From contig JAIOPA010000491.1 in NCBI GenBank assembly GCA_021414165.1, forward strand, positions 1 through 5,975: 5,975 nt of DNA, written 5' to 3'. The translations under genes and the position numbers were made by a program. The notes beneath the pieces are model-generated. The model was not told where the DNA came from. It made no database searches and saw only the letters and a program-made list of their open reading frames with translations. The stretch is from Candidatus Eiseniibacteriota bacterium. Lineage in GTDB: Bacteria > Eisenbacteria > RBG-16-71-46. Of the stretch, positions 1-5,427 are shown in pieces. Positions within the stretch are counted from its first letter, which is position 1. The number at the start of each line of letters is the position of its first letter.

Positions 1-945
1 CGGGCGCTTCTCCTGGAAGAAGTTCTCGACGTCGGACAGGTTCACGACCGCCGGGTCGATCTCGACCTGACCGAAGTCCGGATTCACCGTGGCGTTGAGC
101 GTGAACTTGCTGCCCACGCTCATGCGCAGGTCGCCGCCCGCGGCCAACTTGCCGTTCCAGCCGCTGTGGTACGGATCGGCCGGATCGAATTCGTCGAGGC
201 TGCCGCCATCGAACTGCAGATGCTCGCTCTTCTGCGTCACGTAAGGGGTGAGCTCGATGTGCTGGCGCGTCTTGAGCCCGTCGAGGCCGTGTAGTTCGGG
301 GAAGCGCGACACGTAGCCCGACTGCCCACGCGGCGGGAATGCCAACTCGTCCTCGCCGCTGTAGCGCGGCGTCCAGCGCTTGAAGCTGATGCCCCACACC
401 ATGGGGTCCGTGACCCGGAAGCGCAGCTGCGAGAACGGGATCTTCATCTCGCACGTCCAGCCCTGCTCGTCGCGATGCGCATGGCCATGCCACACGCCAT
501 CCCACGAATCGTCGTCCCAGTCGTCGTTCAGCAACACGCCGTCCATGAGCGTGCCGGCCGCGTTGACCGCGAAGTAGTAGCCGGTGCGCTTGTCGTGGAA
601 CGGATCGAGCAGCAGCCCGAACATGTCCGAACCCGGGTCACTGTCGCGGCGGCCGAGACGCTCGCGGATGGAATCCGGAGCGGTGTCGTACATGCGCGCG
701 CCCACATAGAGCGCGTCGTCGTCGAACGCCACGCGCACCTCGGTGCGCTGGCGCGGATCGACGCCGCGGTCCGGCTCGCGCTGCAGGAACCCGGTGACGG
801 GTGCATCGTGCTTCCAGATGGCTTCATCGAGGATGCCGTCCATCTTGATCGGCTGATCGGTGCGCACGGCACGGATCGGGGCAACGTCGGCGCGAGCTGC
901 GGACGCGGTGAGCGCCAGCAACAGGGCCAGGGCAAGGCTGCGCAT
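1..945 (-). CDS. Secreted DUF5916 / CBM9-like domain protein, 3' end missing
   Basis: The frame is open from an ATG at 945 to the window edge (315 codons seen), so the C-terminus is cut off. Residues 1-19 form a signal peptide (basic start, Leu/Ala core, ending ARA before Asp20), implying export. Residues about 30-200 resemble a family 9 carbohydrate-binding-like domain: IKMDGILDEAIW at 33-44 is its usual opening, followed by the LYVGARMYD strand at 79-87. Residues 288-315 (NPDFGQVEIDPAVVN, then ENFFQEKRP) are the hallmark of DUF5916, where a membrane beta-barrel-like region normally follows. Family members are usually about 700-900 residues, so over half is probably outside the window. A GGAG ribosome site at 951-954 lies 5 nt before the ATG and supports this start. 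The substrate is unknown; surface glycan or peptide handling is only a guess. Family assignment is firm, function is not. Confidence 0.9.
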   Translation of the reverse strand, partial: MRSLALALLLALTASAARADVAPIRAVRTDQPIKMDGILDEAIWKHDAPVTGFLQREPDRGVDPRQRTEVRVAFDDDALYVGARMYDTAPDSIRERLGRRDSDPGSDMFGLLLDPFHDKRTGYYFAVNAAGTLMDGVLLNDDWDDDSWDGVWHGHAHRDEQGWTCEMKIPFSQLRFRVTDPMVWGISFKRWTPRYSGEDELAFPPRGQSGYVSRFPELHGLDGLKTRQHIELTPYVTQKSEHLQFDGGSLDEFDPADPYHSGWNGKLAAGGDLRMSVGSKFTLNATVNPDFGQVEIDPAVVNLSDVENFFQEKRP

Positions 946-1060
946 GGAGGCTCCGGGGGTGGCCGACGGGCGATCGGCTCCTGCGGGGTGTGGTGGCCGG
1001 GTCACGACCGGCGGGATGGTCGCTCGGGCAAAGGCAGGGACTCGAGCGTGTGCTGCCTGA

Positions 1061-1072
1061 CTACGTTTGTAG
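1061..1072. promoter_or_regulatory. CTAC-N4-GTAG dyad, possible BlaI/MecI-type operator
   Basis: CTACGTTTGTAG is an inverted repeat with 4-bp arms. The flanks extend it to GACTAC-GTTT-GTAGAC (1059-1074) with one mismatched pair. BlaI/MecI/CopY-family repressors bind sites with a TACA-NN-TGTA core, and this site differs from that core at one base (TACG-TT-TGTA). It lies about 115 bp upstream of the DUF5916 start in one of the few less GC-rich patches of the gap, where a promoter is expected. No good -35/-10 pair could be placed on it, and no BlaI-like gene is in the window. Assignment to a regulator family is inference. Confidence 0.35.
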
Positions 1073-1085
1073 ACTCGGCCGGGTT

Positions 1086-1103
1086 GCAGGCGCCTGCGCA
1101 GGC
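1086..1103. repeat. Two overlapping perfect 12-bp palindromes
   Basis: GCAGGCGCCTGC (1086-1097) and GCCTGCGCAGGC (1092-1103) are each perfect palindromes and share the middle six bases, giving GCAGGC-GCCTGC-GCAGGC. A further TGCAGGTGCAG follows at 1104-1114. In RNA, the middle block could pair with either neighbour. Because the loops would be close to zero, a DNA-binding site is as plausible as an RNA hairpin. The element sits between the psuG hairpin and the dyad upstream of the DUF5916 gene. Its function is unknown. Confidence 0.5.
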
Positions 1104-1154
1104 TGCAGGTGCAGAAGCCGAACGTCCATGCCGGCGGGACGAACGCGGGAGAAT

Positions 1155-1177
1155 GCGGGGCCAAGCGTCGGCCCCGC
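1155..1177 (-). terminator. Hairpin after psuG, likely transcription terminator
   Basis: GCGGGGCC and GGCCCCGC form a perfect 8-bp stem around a 7-nt loop, starting 7 bp past the psuG stop codon. The stem is nearly all G-C and would be very stable. Read on the minus strand it is followed only by ATTCTCCC, not a true U-run, so it is not a textbook intrinsic terminator. It could instead protect the mRNA 3' end or act with Rho. Its place at the end of a three-gene operon, before a gene with its own upstream region, favours termination. Confidence 0.55.
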
Positions 1178-1184
1178 GTGGCGA

Positions 1185-2102
1185 TCAGCCGCGGGCGGCC
1201 AGTGCGACGGCCAACTCACCTGCGACGCGGGCGTTGTCCTTGAGCAGCGCGACGTTCGAGCGCACGACCTCGCCGCCCGTGACCATCTGCATGTACTCCA
1301 GGATGTACGGCGTCACGGCGCGGCCGCGGATACCCTCGGACACGATCAACTCGAGCGCGCCGTTCAGGCCGCGGTCGTACATGAACTCGTCCAACTCGTC
1401 GGCCTCGGGGACCGGGTTGGCGATCACGATGCCCGTGCCGGTGCCGAGCGCGAAGTGCTCGTGGATCGCCTCGGCCATCTGCGCCATGTCGTCGAAGCGC
1501 TGATCCAGCTTGAGTCCGCTGGTGCGCCGCCAGAACGCGGGGAACTCGTCGCACCGCCAGCCGAACACCGGCACACCCAGCGTCTCCAGGCGCTCCACCG
1601 TGCGAGGCAGGTCCAAGATGGCCTTGGCACCCGCGCACACCACGGCCACCGGGATACGCGAGAGCGCGGTGAGGTCGGCGCTCACGTCGTCGGTCTCGGC
1701 CACACCGCGATGCACGCCACCGATGCCGCCCGTGGCGAACACCGGGATACCCGCGTGCTGCGCCATGAGCATGGTGGCCGCCACCGTGGTGGAGCCTGCG
1801 CCCCGCGCGACCAGCGCACCGGCGAAGTTGCTCAGGTTCAACTTGGGCACGTCGGGCGTGGCCGCGAGCGCGTCGAGTTCGGCAGCCGACATGCCCACGC
1901 GCACCGCGCCATCGAGCACGCCGATCGTGGCCGGGACCGCACCACTCGCCGTGACCGCGGCTTCCATGTCACGCGCCACCTGCACGCCGTCGGGTGCGGG
2001 CAGACCGAGCGAGACCACCGTGGTCTCGAGCGCGACCACCGCGCGGTGCGCGGCCAGCGCGCGCTTCACGTCGTCGGCGATCTTGAACCGTGCCTCGTTC
2101 AT
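1185..2102 (-). CDS. psuG: Pseudouridine-5'-phosphate glycosidase PsuG
   Basis: This cytoplasmic enzyme reversibly splits the C-C glycosidic bond of pseudouridine 5'-phosphate into uracil and ribose 5-phosphate. The 305-residue product is close to E. coli PsuG (312). Residues matching the known E. coli active site are present: Glu26 in ALETTVVS (proton donor), Lys87, metal ligand Asp139, Ser141-Ala-Asp143, and Lys160 in CAGAKAILD, the lysine that forms the covalent sugar adduct. The family signature ATGGIGGVHRG is at 123-133 and SNVALLKDNA at 282-291. The His that follows the catalytic Glu block in E. coli (ISHGMP) is Leu here (VSLGLP). The start at 2102 is preferred over an in-frame ATG at 2126: it has a GGAGG site 7 nt upstream and overlaps the kinase stop as ATGA, so translation is probably coupled. 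It is the last gene of the operon, followed by a strong hairpin. Identification rests on many conserved positions and is secure. Confidence 0.96.
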   Translation of the reverse strand: MNEARFKIADDVKRALAAHRAVVALETTVVSLGLPAPDGVQVARDMEAAVTASGAVPATIGVLDGAVRVGMSAAELDALAATPDVPKLNLSNFAGALVARGAGSTTVAATMLMAQHAGIPVFATGGIGGVHRGVAETDDVSADLTALSRIPVAVVCAGAKAILDLPRTVERLETLGVPVFGWRCDEFPAFWRRTSGLKLDQRFDDMAQMAEAIHEHFALGTGTGIVIANPVPEADELDEFMYDRGLNGALELIVSEGIRGRAVTPYILEYMQMVTGGEVVRSNVALLKDNARVAGELAVALAARG

Positions 2103-3037
2103 GCCTCTTCCTCCAGTTGTGCCCAACCGGCGAGCAGCCGTTCGGCCTTCTCGCGGGTGGCGCGCAAGAGTCCCTCGGGGCCCTGCCCCGAGATGGCGAA
2201 TCCCGCCGTGACCGCCGCGCGCTTGAGCGCCGCGTCGATCGGGAGTCCTTCTAATGTGGCCGTCACGAACCCGGCCATGAATGCATCACCCGCGCCCGTG
2301 GGTTCCAGCTCGGCCGCGGGCGTGATCGCGGGCCAGTCGTGCAGCCGCTGATCGTGCGTGTCGTACACCACGCCACCGGCTGCGCCGCGCTTGGAGAACA
2401 CGTAGCGCAGCTTGCCGCCCGCGAGCTGCGCGAGCGTGCCCACCGGATCATCGTGAGCGCCCGGCAGCAGCATCTCGTCTTCGCTCGGGAAGAACGCATC
2501 GACGTGCTGTAACAGTTCGCGCCAGGCCGCGAGCGTGTCGGGCGTGACCAGGATGTACGGATCGAGCGAGATGAATGCGGGCGACTCGGGCGATTCCCAC
2601 GCGCGGATCGCGCGCACCAGCTGCAACTGCGTGGCCATGGGCATGGGTGCCAAGTGGAACGCACGCGCGCGCCGCCAATCGAGCGGGATGTCGTCCGGAG
2701 CGGGCGACACCTCTTCGTGCGACGGGCAGCCAAGCCGGTGGATCACGCGGCGCAGATCACCTTCGTACATGAGCCACGTGCGGATGCCGTTGCGGCCCAG
2801 CTTACGCACGCCCTCCAGCAGCACGCCGCGCGCACGCAGCTCGTCGAGCATGGTCTGCGGGTAGTCGTCGCCCTGCACGCTGGCGCAACCGGTGGTGGCA
2901 TCCCACAGCCGTGCGGCGAGCGACGAGTACAGCATGGCGCCGCCGGGGACACCCATGCGCGTGGTGCCATCGGCGTAGACCACGTCGTCCACCAGCAGAT
3001 TGCCGAGCAGCACCAGATCGGGCGTCACGCTGAGCAC
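2099..3037 (-). CDS. PfkB/ribokinase-family sugar kinase, probable pseudouridine kinase (PsuK-like)
   Basis: This 312-residue ATP-dependent kinase has the PfkB fold and the usual family length. The C-terminal signature PTGAGDAF at 246-253 supplies the anion hole and catalytic base Asp251. SKRGAAGG at 216-222 is the strand and turn before the nucleotide site. The N-terminus has LGNLLVDD (11-18) and the sugar-contacting PGGA (31-34). The NxxE motif is altered: PSEDE (184-188) keeps the Glu but has Ser where Asn is usual. There is no signal peptide. Pairing with PsuG, by an ATGA overlap, implies it makes the pseudouridine 5'-phosphate that PsuG cleaves, but sequence alone does not prove the substrate and another nucleoside or ribose is possible. 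The start is GTG at 3037, only 3 bp after the BtpA-family stop and without a clear ribosome site, suggesting reinitiation. A second GTG at 3028 is an alternative. Confidence 0.88.
   Translation of the reverse strand: MLSVTPDLVLLGNLLVDDVVYADGTTRMGVPGGAMLYSSLAARLWDATTGCASVQGDDYPQTMLDELRARGVLLEGVRKLGRNGIRTWLMYEGDLRRVIHRLGCPSHEEVSPAPDDIPLDWRRARAFHLAPMPMATQLQLVRAIRAWESPESPAFISLDPYILVTPDTLAAWRELLQHVDAFFPSEDEMLLPGAHDDPVGTLAQLAGGKLRYVFSKRGAAGGVVYDTHDQRLHDWPAITPAAELEPTGAGDAFMAGFVTATLEGLPIDAALKRAAVTAGFAISGQGPEGLLRATREKAERLLAGWAQLEEEA
2110..2114 (-). promoter_or_regulatory. Ribosome binding site of psuG
   Basis: GGAGG on the minus strand, 7 nt before the ATG at 2102 and inside the last codons of the kinase gene. 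It is the strongest Shine-Dalgarno sequence in this operon. It decides the psuG start in favour of 2102 over 2126. Confidence 0.75.
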
Positions 3038-3040
3038 CCG

Positions 3041-3859
3041 TTACGCGCGCGGCAGCGCAGCGAACGCGGCAGCCACGGCACGCACCGCTTCGGCGTCGAG
3101 CGGGTTGGCCCAACGGCCACCCTGCTTGACCGACGAGCCCACGATGAAGCCATGCGCGTGCGCGAACTGCGCGAGGTTCGCGGGCGTGAGCCCCGAGCCC
3201 ACGAGCACCGGAAGCGTGCAGCCATTCACCGTGTCGCTCACATCGCTCGCCGAGGCGGCCTCACCCGTGGCCGCGCCGGTCACGATGACACCGTTCGCCA
3301 GGAAGAACTCGGCCGCGCGCGCGGTCTCGGCCAGCGAGACATCGGAGGTGATCGCATGCGAGCTGTGCTTCTTCTTGATGTCGGCGAACACGCGCACGCG
3401 CTCGGCGCCGATACTGCGGCGATAGCGCAGCAGGTCGCCCGCACACGACTCGATCATGCCTTCGTCGGCGACATGCGCGTACACGAAGCCCTCGACCCGC
3501 ACGAACTCGGCGCCACAGGCGTGCGCCACCGCGATCGCCTCGCGATTCGCGGCCGCCAGCACCTGCACGCCCAGCGGCAGCCCGGTCTCGCGCTTCACCT
3601 GGTGGCCAATGACGGCCATGGCCGCGGTGACCTCGGGCCCGACGCCACCTTTTACATAGGGGCGGTCGTGCATGTTCTCGATGGCCAGCGCCGTGAAGCC
3701 GGCATCGCGATACACGCGCGCCTCGGCCACGGCGTGGGCGATGAGCTTGTCCACCGAGTGATGCGCAGCCGGCGTGCCGGGCAGCGCACCCACGTGGATC
3801 ATACCGATGAGCGCGCGTGGCGCGCCGAAGAGTTGGGCGAAGTCCTGACGAGGGTCCAT
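3041..3859 (-). CDS. BtpA/SgcQ-family TIM-barrel protein
   Basis: The 272-residue product belongs to the BtpA family (COG0434), predicted (beta/alpha)8 barrels. The family includes cyanobacterial BtpA, linked to photosystem I accumulation, and E. coli SgcQ from a sugar transport cluster; no reaction is firmly established. Conserved blocks in order: IGMIHVGALPGTP (18-30), ENMHDRPY (61-68), GVQVLAA (97-103), FVRVEGFVYAHVADEGMIE (119-137), ADIKKKHSSHAI (159-170), VTGAATGE (193-200), VLVGSGLTPANL (218-229) and GSSVKQGG (241-248). The last two resemble the phosphate-gripping loops of TIM barrels that bind phosphosugars or nucleotides. There is no signal peptide. The ATG at 3859 places the first strand where the family has it; the frame stays open far upstream but that stretch is unlike the family. 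No ribosome site precedes it, and the promoter lies so close that the mRNA may lack a leader. As first gene before the kinase and PsuG, it probably acts on a related phosphorylated compound. Confidence 0.9.
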   Translation of the reverse strand: MDPRQDFAQLFGAPRALIGMIHVGALPGTPAAHHSVDKLIAHAVAEARVYRDAGFTALAIENMHDRPYVKGGVGPEVTAAMAVIGHQVKRETGLPLGVQVLAAANREAIAVAHACGAEFVRVEGFVYAHVADEGMIESCAGDLLRYRRSIGAERVRVFADIKKKHSSHAITSDVSLAETARAAEFFLANGVIVTGAATGEAASASDVSDTVNGCTLPVLVGSGLTPANLAQFAHAHGFIVGSSVKQGGRWANPLDAEAVRAVAAAFAALPRA

Positions 3860-3868
3860 GGAACCCGC

Positions 3869-3897
3869 AGCGTAGGCGGCATGCGCGGCGTTCGCAA
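3869..3897 (-). promoter_or_regulatory. Sigma-70-like promoter of the BtpA-kinase-psuG operon
   Basis: On the minus strand, TTGCGA (3897-3892) and TACGCT (3874-3869) are separated by exactly 17 bp. The -35 box matches 4 of 6 consensus bases; the -10 box keeps the key T, A and final T. Only 9 nt separate the -10 box from the ATG at 3859, so transcription would start at or within about 3 nt of the start codon, giving a leaderless mRNA. That fits the missing ribosome site. A GCGTT-CGC-AACGC inverted repeat (3888-3900) covers the -35 box and could be an operator. Confidence 0.5.
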
Positions 3898-3925
3898 CGC
3901 GGGGGCGCCGATCACGGATCCGCAC

Positions 3926-3953
3926 TTGCCTCCCGCGAGAATCCGCACATAGC
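3926..3953 (+). promoter_or_regulatory. Weak candidate promoter for the membrane protein / MBL pair
   Basis: TTGCCT (3926-3931), a 16-bp spacer and CATAGC (3948-3953) are the best plus-strand pair found in the divergent 147-bp region. They match 4 and 3 of 6 consensus bases. This would leave a leader of roughly 45 nt that includes GAGGA at 3993-3997, 9 nt before the ATG at 4007. The match is weak and could be chance. Confidence 0.25.
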
Positions 3954-4006
3954 CTCGCCAGCTCATCCCGGCACCATCGGCGCCCTGACCCCGAGGACCA
4001 TGCCCC

Positions 4007-4423
4007 ATGAACACGACCGCGACCCGCACCCACACCACGGCCGGGATCCTGTTCCTGCTCACCGGCATCGCGCACACGATCGGCCAGTTCGCGCCCTCGC
4101 CCCTGGACCCGGGCAGCGCCGCGGTGGAAGCGGCCATGAAGGCGCATGTCATCCCCCACAGCTCGTTCACGTACTGGAACATCATGACGTGCTGGGGCGC
4201 GCTCTATGGCGGCATGACGTTCCTGTTCGGCGCGCTCATGCTGGCGGTGGGCCATTGGACCGCGCATGACGTGCGCGGCCATCGCTGCACCGCGATCACC
4301 GGCTGCATCGCGGCGTTGCTGCAGGGCGGCGTGGCCGTGGCGCTGGCCACACCGCCACCCGCGTTCTTCATGTTCCCCGCGGCCGCGCTGCTGGCGATCT
4401 CGGCGTGGGCGGGGCGCAAGTGA
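4007..4423 (+). CDS. Small four-helix integral membrane protein, function unknown
   Basis: The 138-residue product is almost entirely membrane-embedded. Predicted helices are about 11-29, 58-80, 94-114 and 117-135, with a 28-residue loop after the first helix and a basic end (AGRK). His23 and Gln27 in the first helix (GIAHTIGQF) and the WNIM-CWGALYGG stretch of the second (57-69) look like conserved-type polar or aromatic features rather than random hydrophobic sequence. I recognise no enzyme or transporter signature; it resembles small DUF-type membrane proteins of about 130-150 residues. GAGGA at 3993-3997 precedes the ATG by 9 nt. The stop overlaps the next start as GTGA, so it is likely co-translated with the secreted MBL-fold protein downstream and may work with it. 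The coding call is firm because of the ribosome site, helix pattern and overlap. Confidence 0.8.
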   Translation: MNTTATRTHTTAGILFLLTGIAHTIGQFAPSPLDPGSAAVEAAMKAHVIPHSSFTYWNIMTCWGALYGGMTFLFGALMLAVGHWTAHDVRGHRCTAITGCIAALLQGGVAVALATPPPAFFMFPAAALLAISAWAGRK

Positions 4424-5325
4424 AGCGCGCGCTGCTCGCGCTCCTGCTGCTCGCCGCGCCGGCTCATGCTGCGAGCGCCCCGACACGTCCCTACACGGTC
4501 GTGCTCGGCATCGCACAGGATGGCGGCGTGCCGCAGGCCGGCTGCCGCAAGTCGTGCTGCACGAGCGACCGGCACGAACTCGTGTCGTCGCTGGCGCTGG
4601 TGGACCCGGCCTCGCGGCGCTGGTGGCTGTTCGACGCCACGCCCGATGTGGGCGCGCAGTTGGCGTTCATGAAGCGCGAGGCCCCGGCGTGCACGTTGTC
4701 CGGCGTGTTCGTGACGCATGCGCATATCGGGCACTACACCGGACTCATGCAGTTCGGGCGCGAGGCCATGGGCACGCACGACGTTCCGGTGTGGGCCATG
4801 CCGCGCATGCGGGACTATCTCGCCACGAATGGTCCGTGGAGCCAGCTCGTGCGGCTGCGCAACATCGCACTGCAACCACTCGCGGCGGATTCGAGCATCG
4901 CGCTGGGCGATTCGCTCACCGTGACGCCGTTCCGTGTGCCACACCGCGACGAGTACTCGGAGACCGTGGGCTTCCGCATCGCGAGCACGCAGGGCGCGGT
5001 GGTGTTCCTGCCCGACATCGACAAGTGGGAGCGCTGGGATCGCAGCATCGACGACGTGATCGCCGATGCCACCACGGCGTACCTGGACGGCACGTTCTTC
5101 GATGCCGCCGAGCTACCGGGCCGTGACATGCGCGAGATCCCGCACCCGTTCATCGTGGAGTCCATCGAACGCTTCGACACGCTCTCGCCCGCGGCGCGGG
5201 CCCGGGTGCGGTTCACGCACTTCAATCACACGAACCGCGCCGCCATGCGTGGCAGCGCCGAACGGCGACGCATCGAGGCCGCCGGCATGCGAGTGGCCGT
5301 GACCGGCGAACGCGCCGCGCTCTAG
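4420..5325 (+). CDS. Secreted PqqB-like metallo-beta-lactamase-fold protein with HxHxGH motif
   Basis: The 301-residue product from GTG at 4420 has a signal peptide (MKRALLALLLLAAPAHA, then ASA), so it is probably periplasmic. An upstream in-frame GTG at 4405 would add five residues before the signal peptide and is less likely. LGIAQDGGVPQAGC (29-42) followed by Cys46-Cys47 resembles the PqqB N-terminus, where cysteines hold a structural zinc. The metal motif at 100-105 reads HAHIGH: the Asp of HxHxDH is Gly. Other candidate ligands are His175 (VPHRDE), Asp199/Asp201 (LPDID), Asp223 (YLDGTFF) and His267/His270 (THFNHTN). The fold is clear, but the reaction is not. PqqB itself is cytoplasmic and clustered with PQQ genes, none of which are here, and the secretion signal also argues against a PQQ role. 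The GTGA overlap with the preceding membrane-protein gene suggests joint function. Confidence 0.88.
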   Translation: MKRALLALLLLAAPAHAASAPTRPYTVVLGIAQDGGVPQAGCRKSCCTSDRHELVSSLALVDPASRRWWLFDATPDVGAQLAFMKREAPACTLSGVFVTHAHIGHYTGLMQFGREAMGTHDVPVWAMPRMRDYLATNGPWSQLVRLRNIALQPLAADSSIALGDSLTVTPFRVPHRDEYSETVGFRIASTQGAVVFLPDIDKWERWDRSIDDVIADATTAYLDGTFFDAAELPGRDMREIPHPFIVESIERFDTLSPAARARVRFTHFNHTNRAAMRGSAERRRIEAAGMRVAVTGERAAL

Positions 5326-5372
5326 AAACCACGACTCCAGAACGCGAACGAGCAGACCGATAACTCTTTCGC

Positions 5373-5378
5373 TATCGT
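5373..5378 (+). promoter_or_regulatory. Possible -10 box upstream of the Sel1-like gene
   Basis: TATCGT matches 4 of 6 bases of the -10 consensus. It lies in the least GC-rich patch (about 5359-5376) of the 102-bp gap 5326-5427. No acceptable -35 box is found 16-18 bp upstream. A start near 5385 would give a leader of about 43 nt that contains a short GCCCA-TCC-TGGGC stem-loop (5385-5397) and the ribosome site. No terminator for the preceding gene is seen in the gap. Confidence 0.25.
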
Positions 5379-5417
5379 GCGCGCGCCCATCCTGGGCAGC
5401 CGCCGCTCACCCGTTCC

Positions 5418-5421
5418 GGAG
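5418..5421 (+). promoter_or_regulatory. Ribosome binding site of the Sel1-like gene
   Basis: GGAG, 6 nt before the ATG at 5428. Together with the signal peptide that begins right at that ATG, it fixes the start. Confidence 0.6.
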
Positions 5422-5427
5422 ATCCCG

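Noticed and set aside
2103..2126. psuG start at an ATG at 2126
   Set aside because: It would add eight residues lying within the kinase gene and ignores the GGAGG at 2110-2114, which is well placed for 2102.
475..2351. Long plus-strand open frames at 475-1503 and 990-2351
   Set aside because: They lie opposite the DUF5916 gene and psuG, which match known families over their whole lengths. The translations are Arg/Ala/His-rich without domain motifs, as expected for antisense frames in GC-rich DNA.
2654..3952. 432-codon plus-strand open frame opposite the kinase and BtpA genes
   Set aside because: It is a shadow of two well-supported minus-strand genes. The product is rich in Arg, His and Ala with no recognisable fold, signal or ribosome site.
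4405..4419. MBL-fold gene start at a GTG at 4405
   Set aside because: It puts five extra residues before an otherwise ideal signal peptide. The GTG at 4420 gives the common 4-bp GTGA overlap.
3860..4516. Upstream extension of the BtpA frame to an ATG at 4516 (491 residues)
   Set aside because: The extra 219 residues are low-complexity Arg/Ala-rich, lie opposite the membrane-protein and MBL genes, and cross the predicted promoter. The family begins near the ATG at 3859.
4204..5126. Other-frame open frames over the MBL gene (4204-4944 minus, 4266-5126 plus)
   Set aside because: Both overlap the better-supported gene, have Arg-rich translations and contain no family motifs.
4420..5325. Calling the MBL-fold gene pqqB
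   Set aside because: Only the fold and N-terminal signature are shared. It is exported, its metal motif is altered, and no other PQQ gene is in the window.
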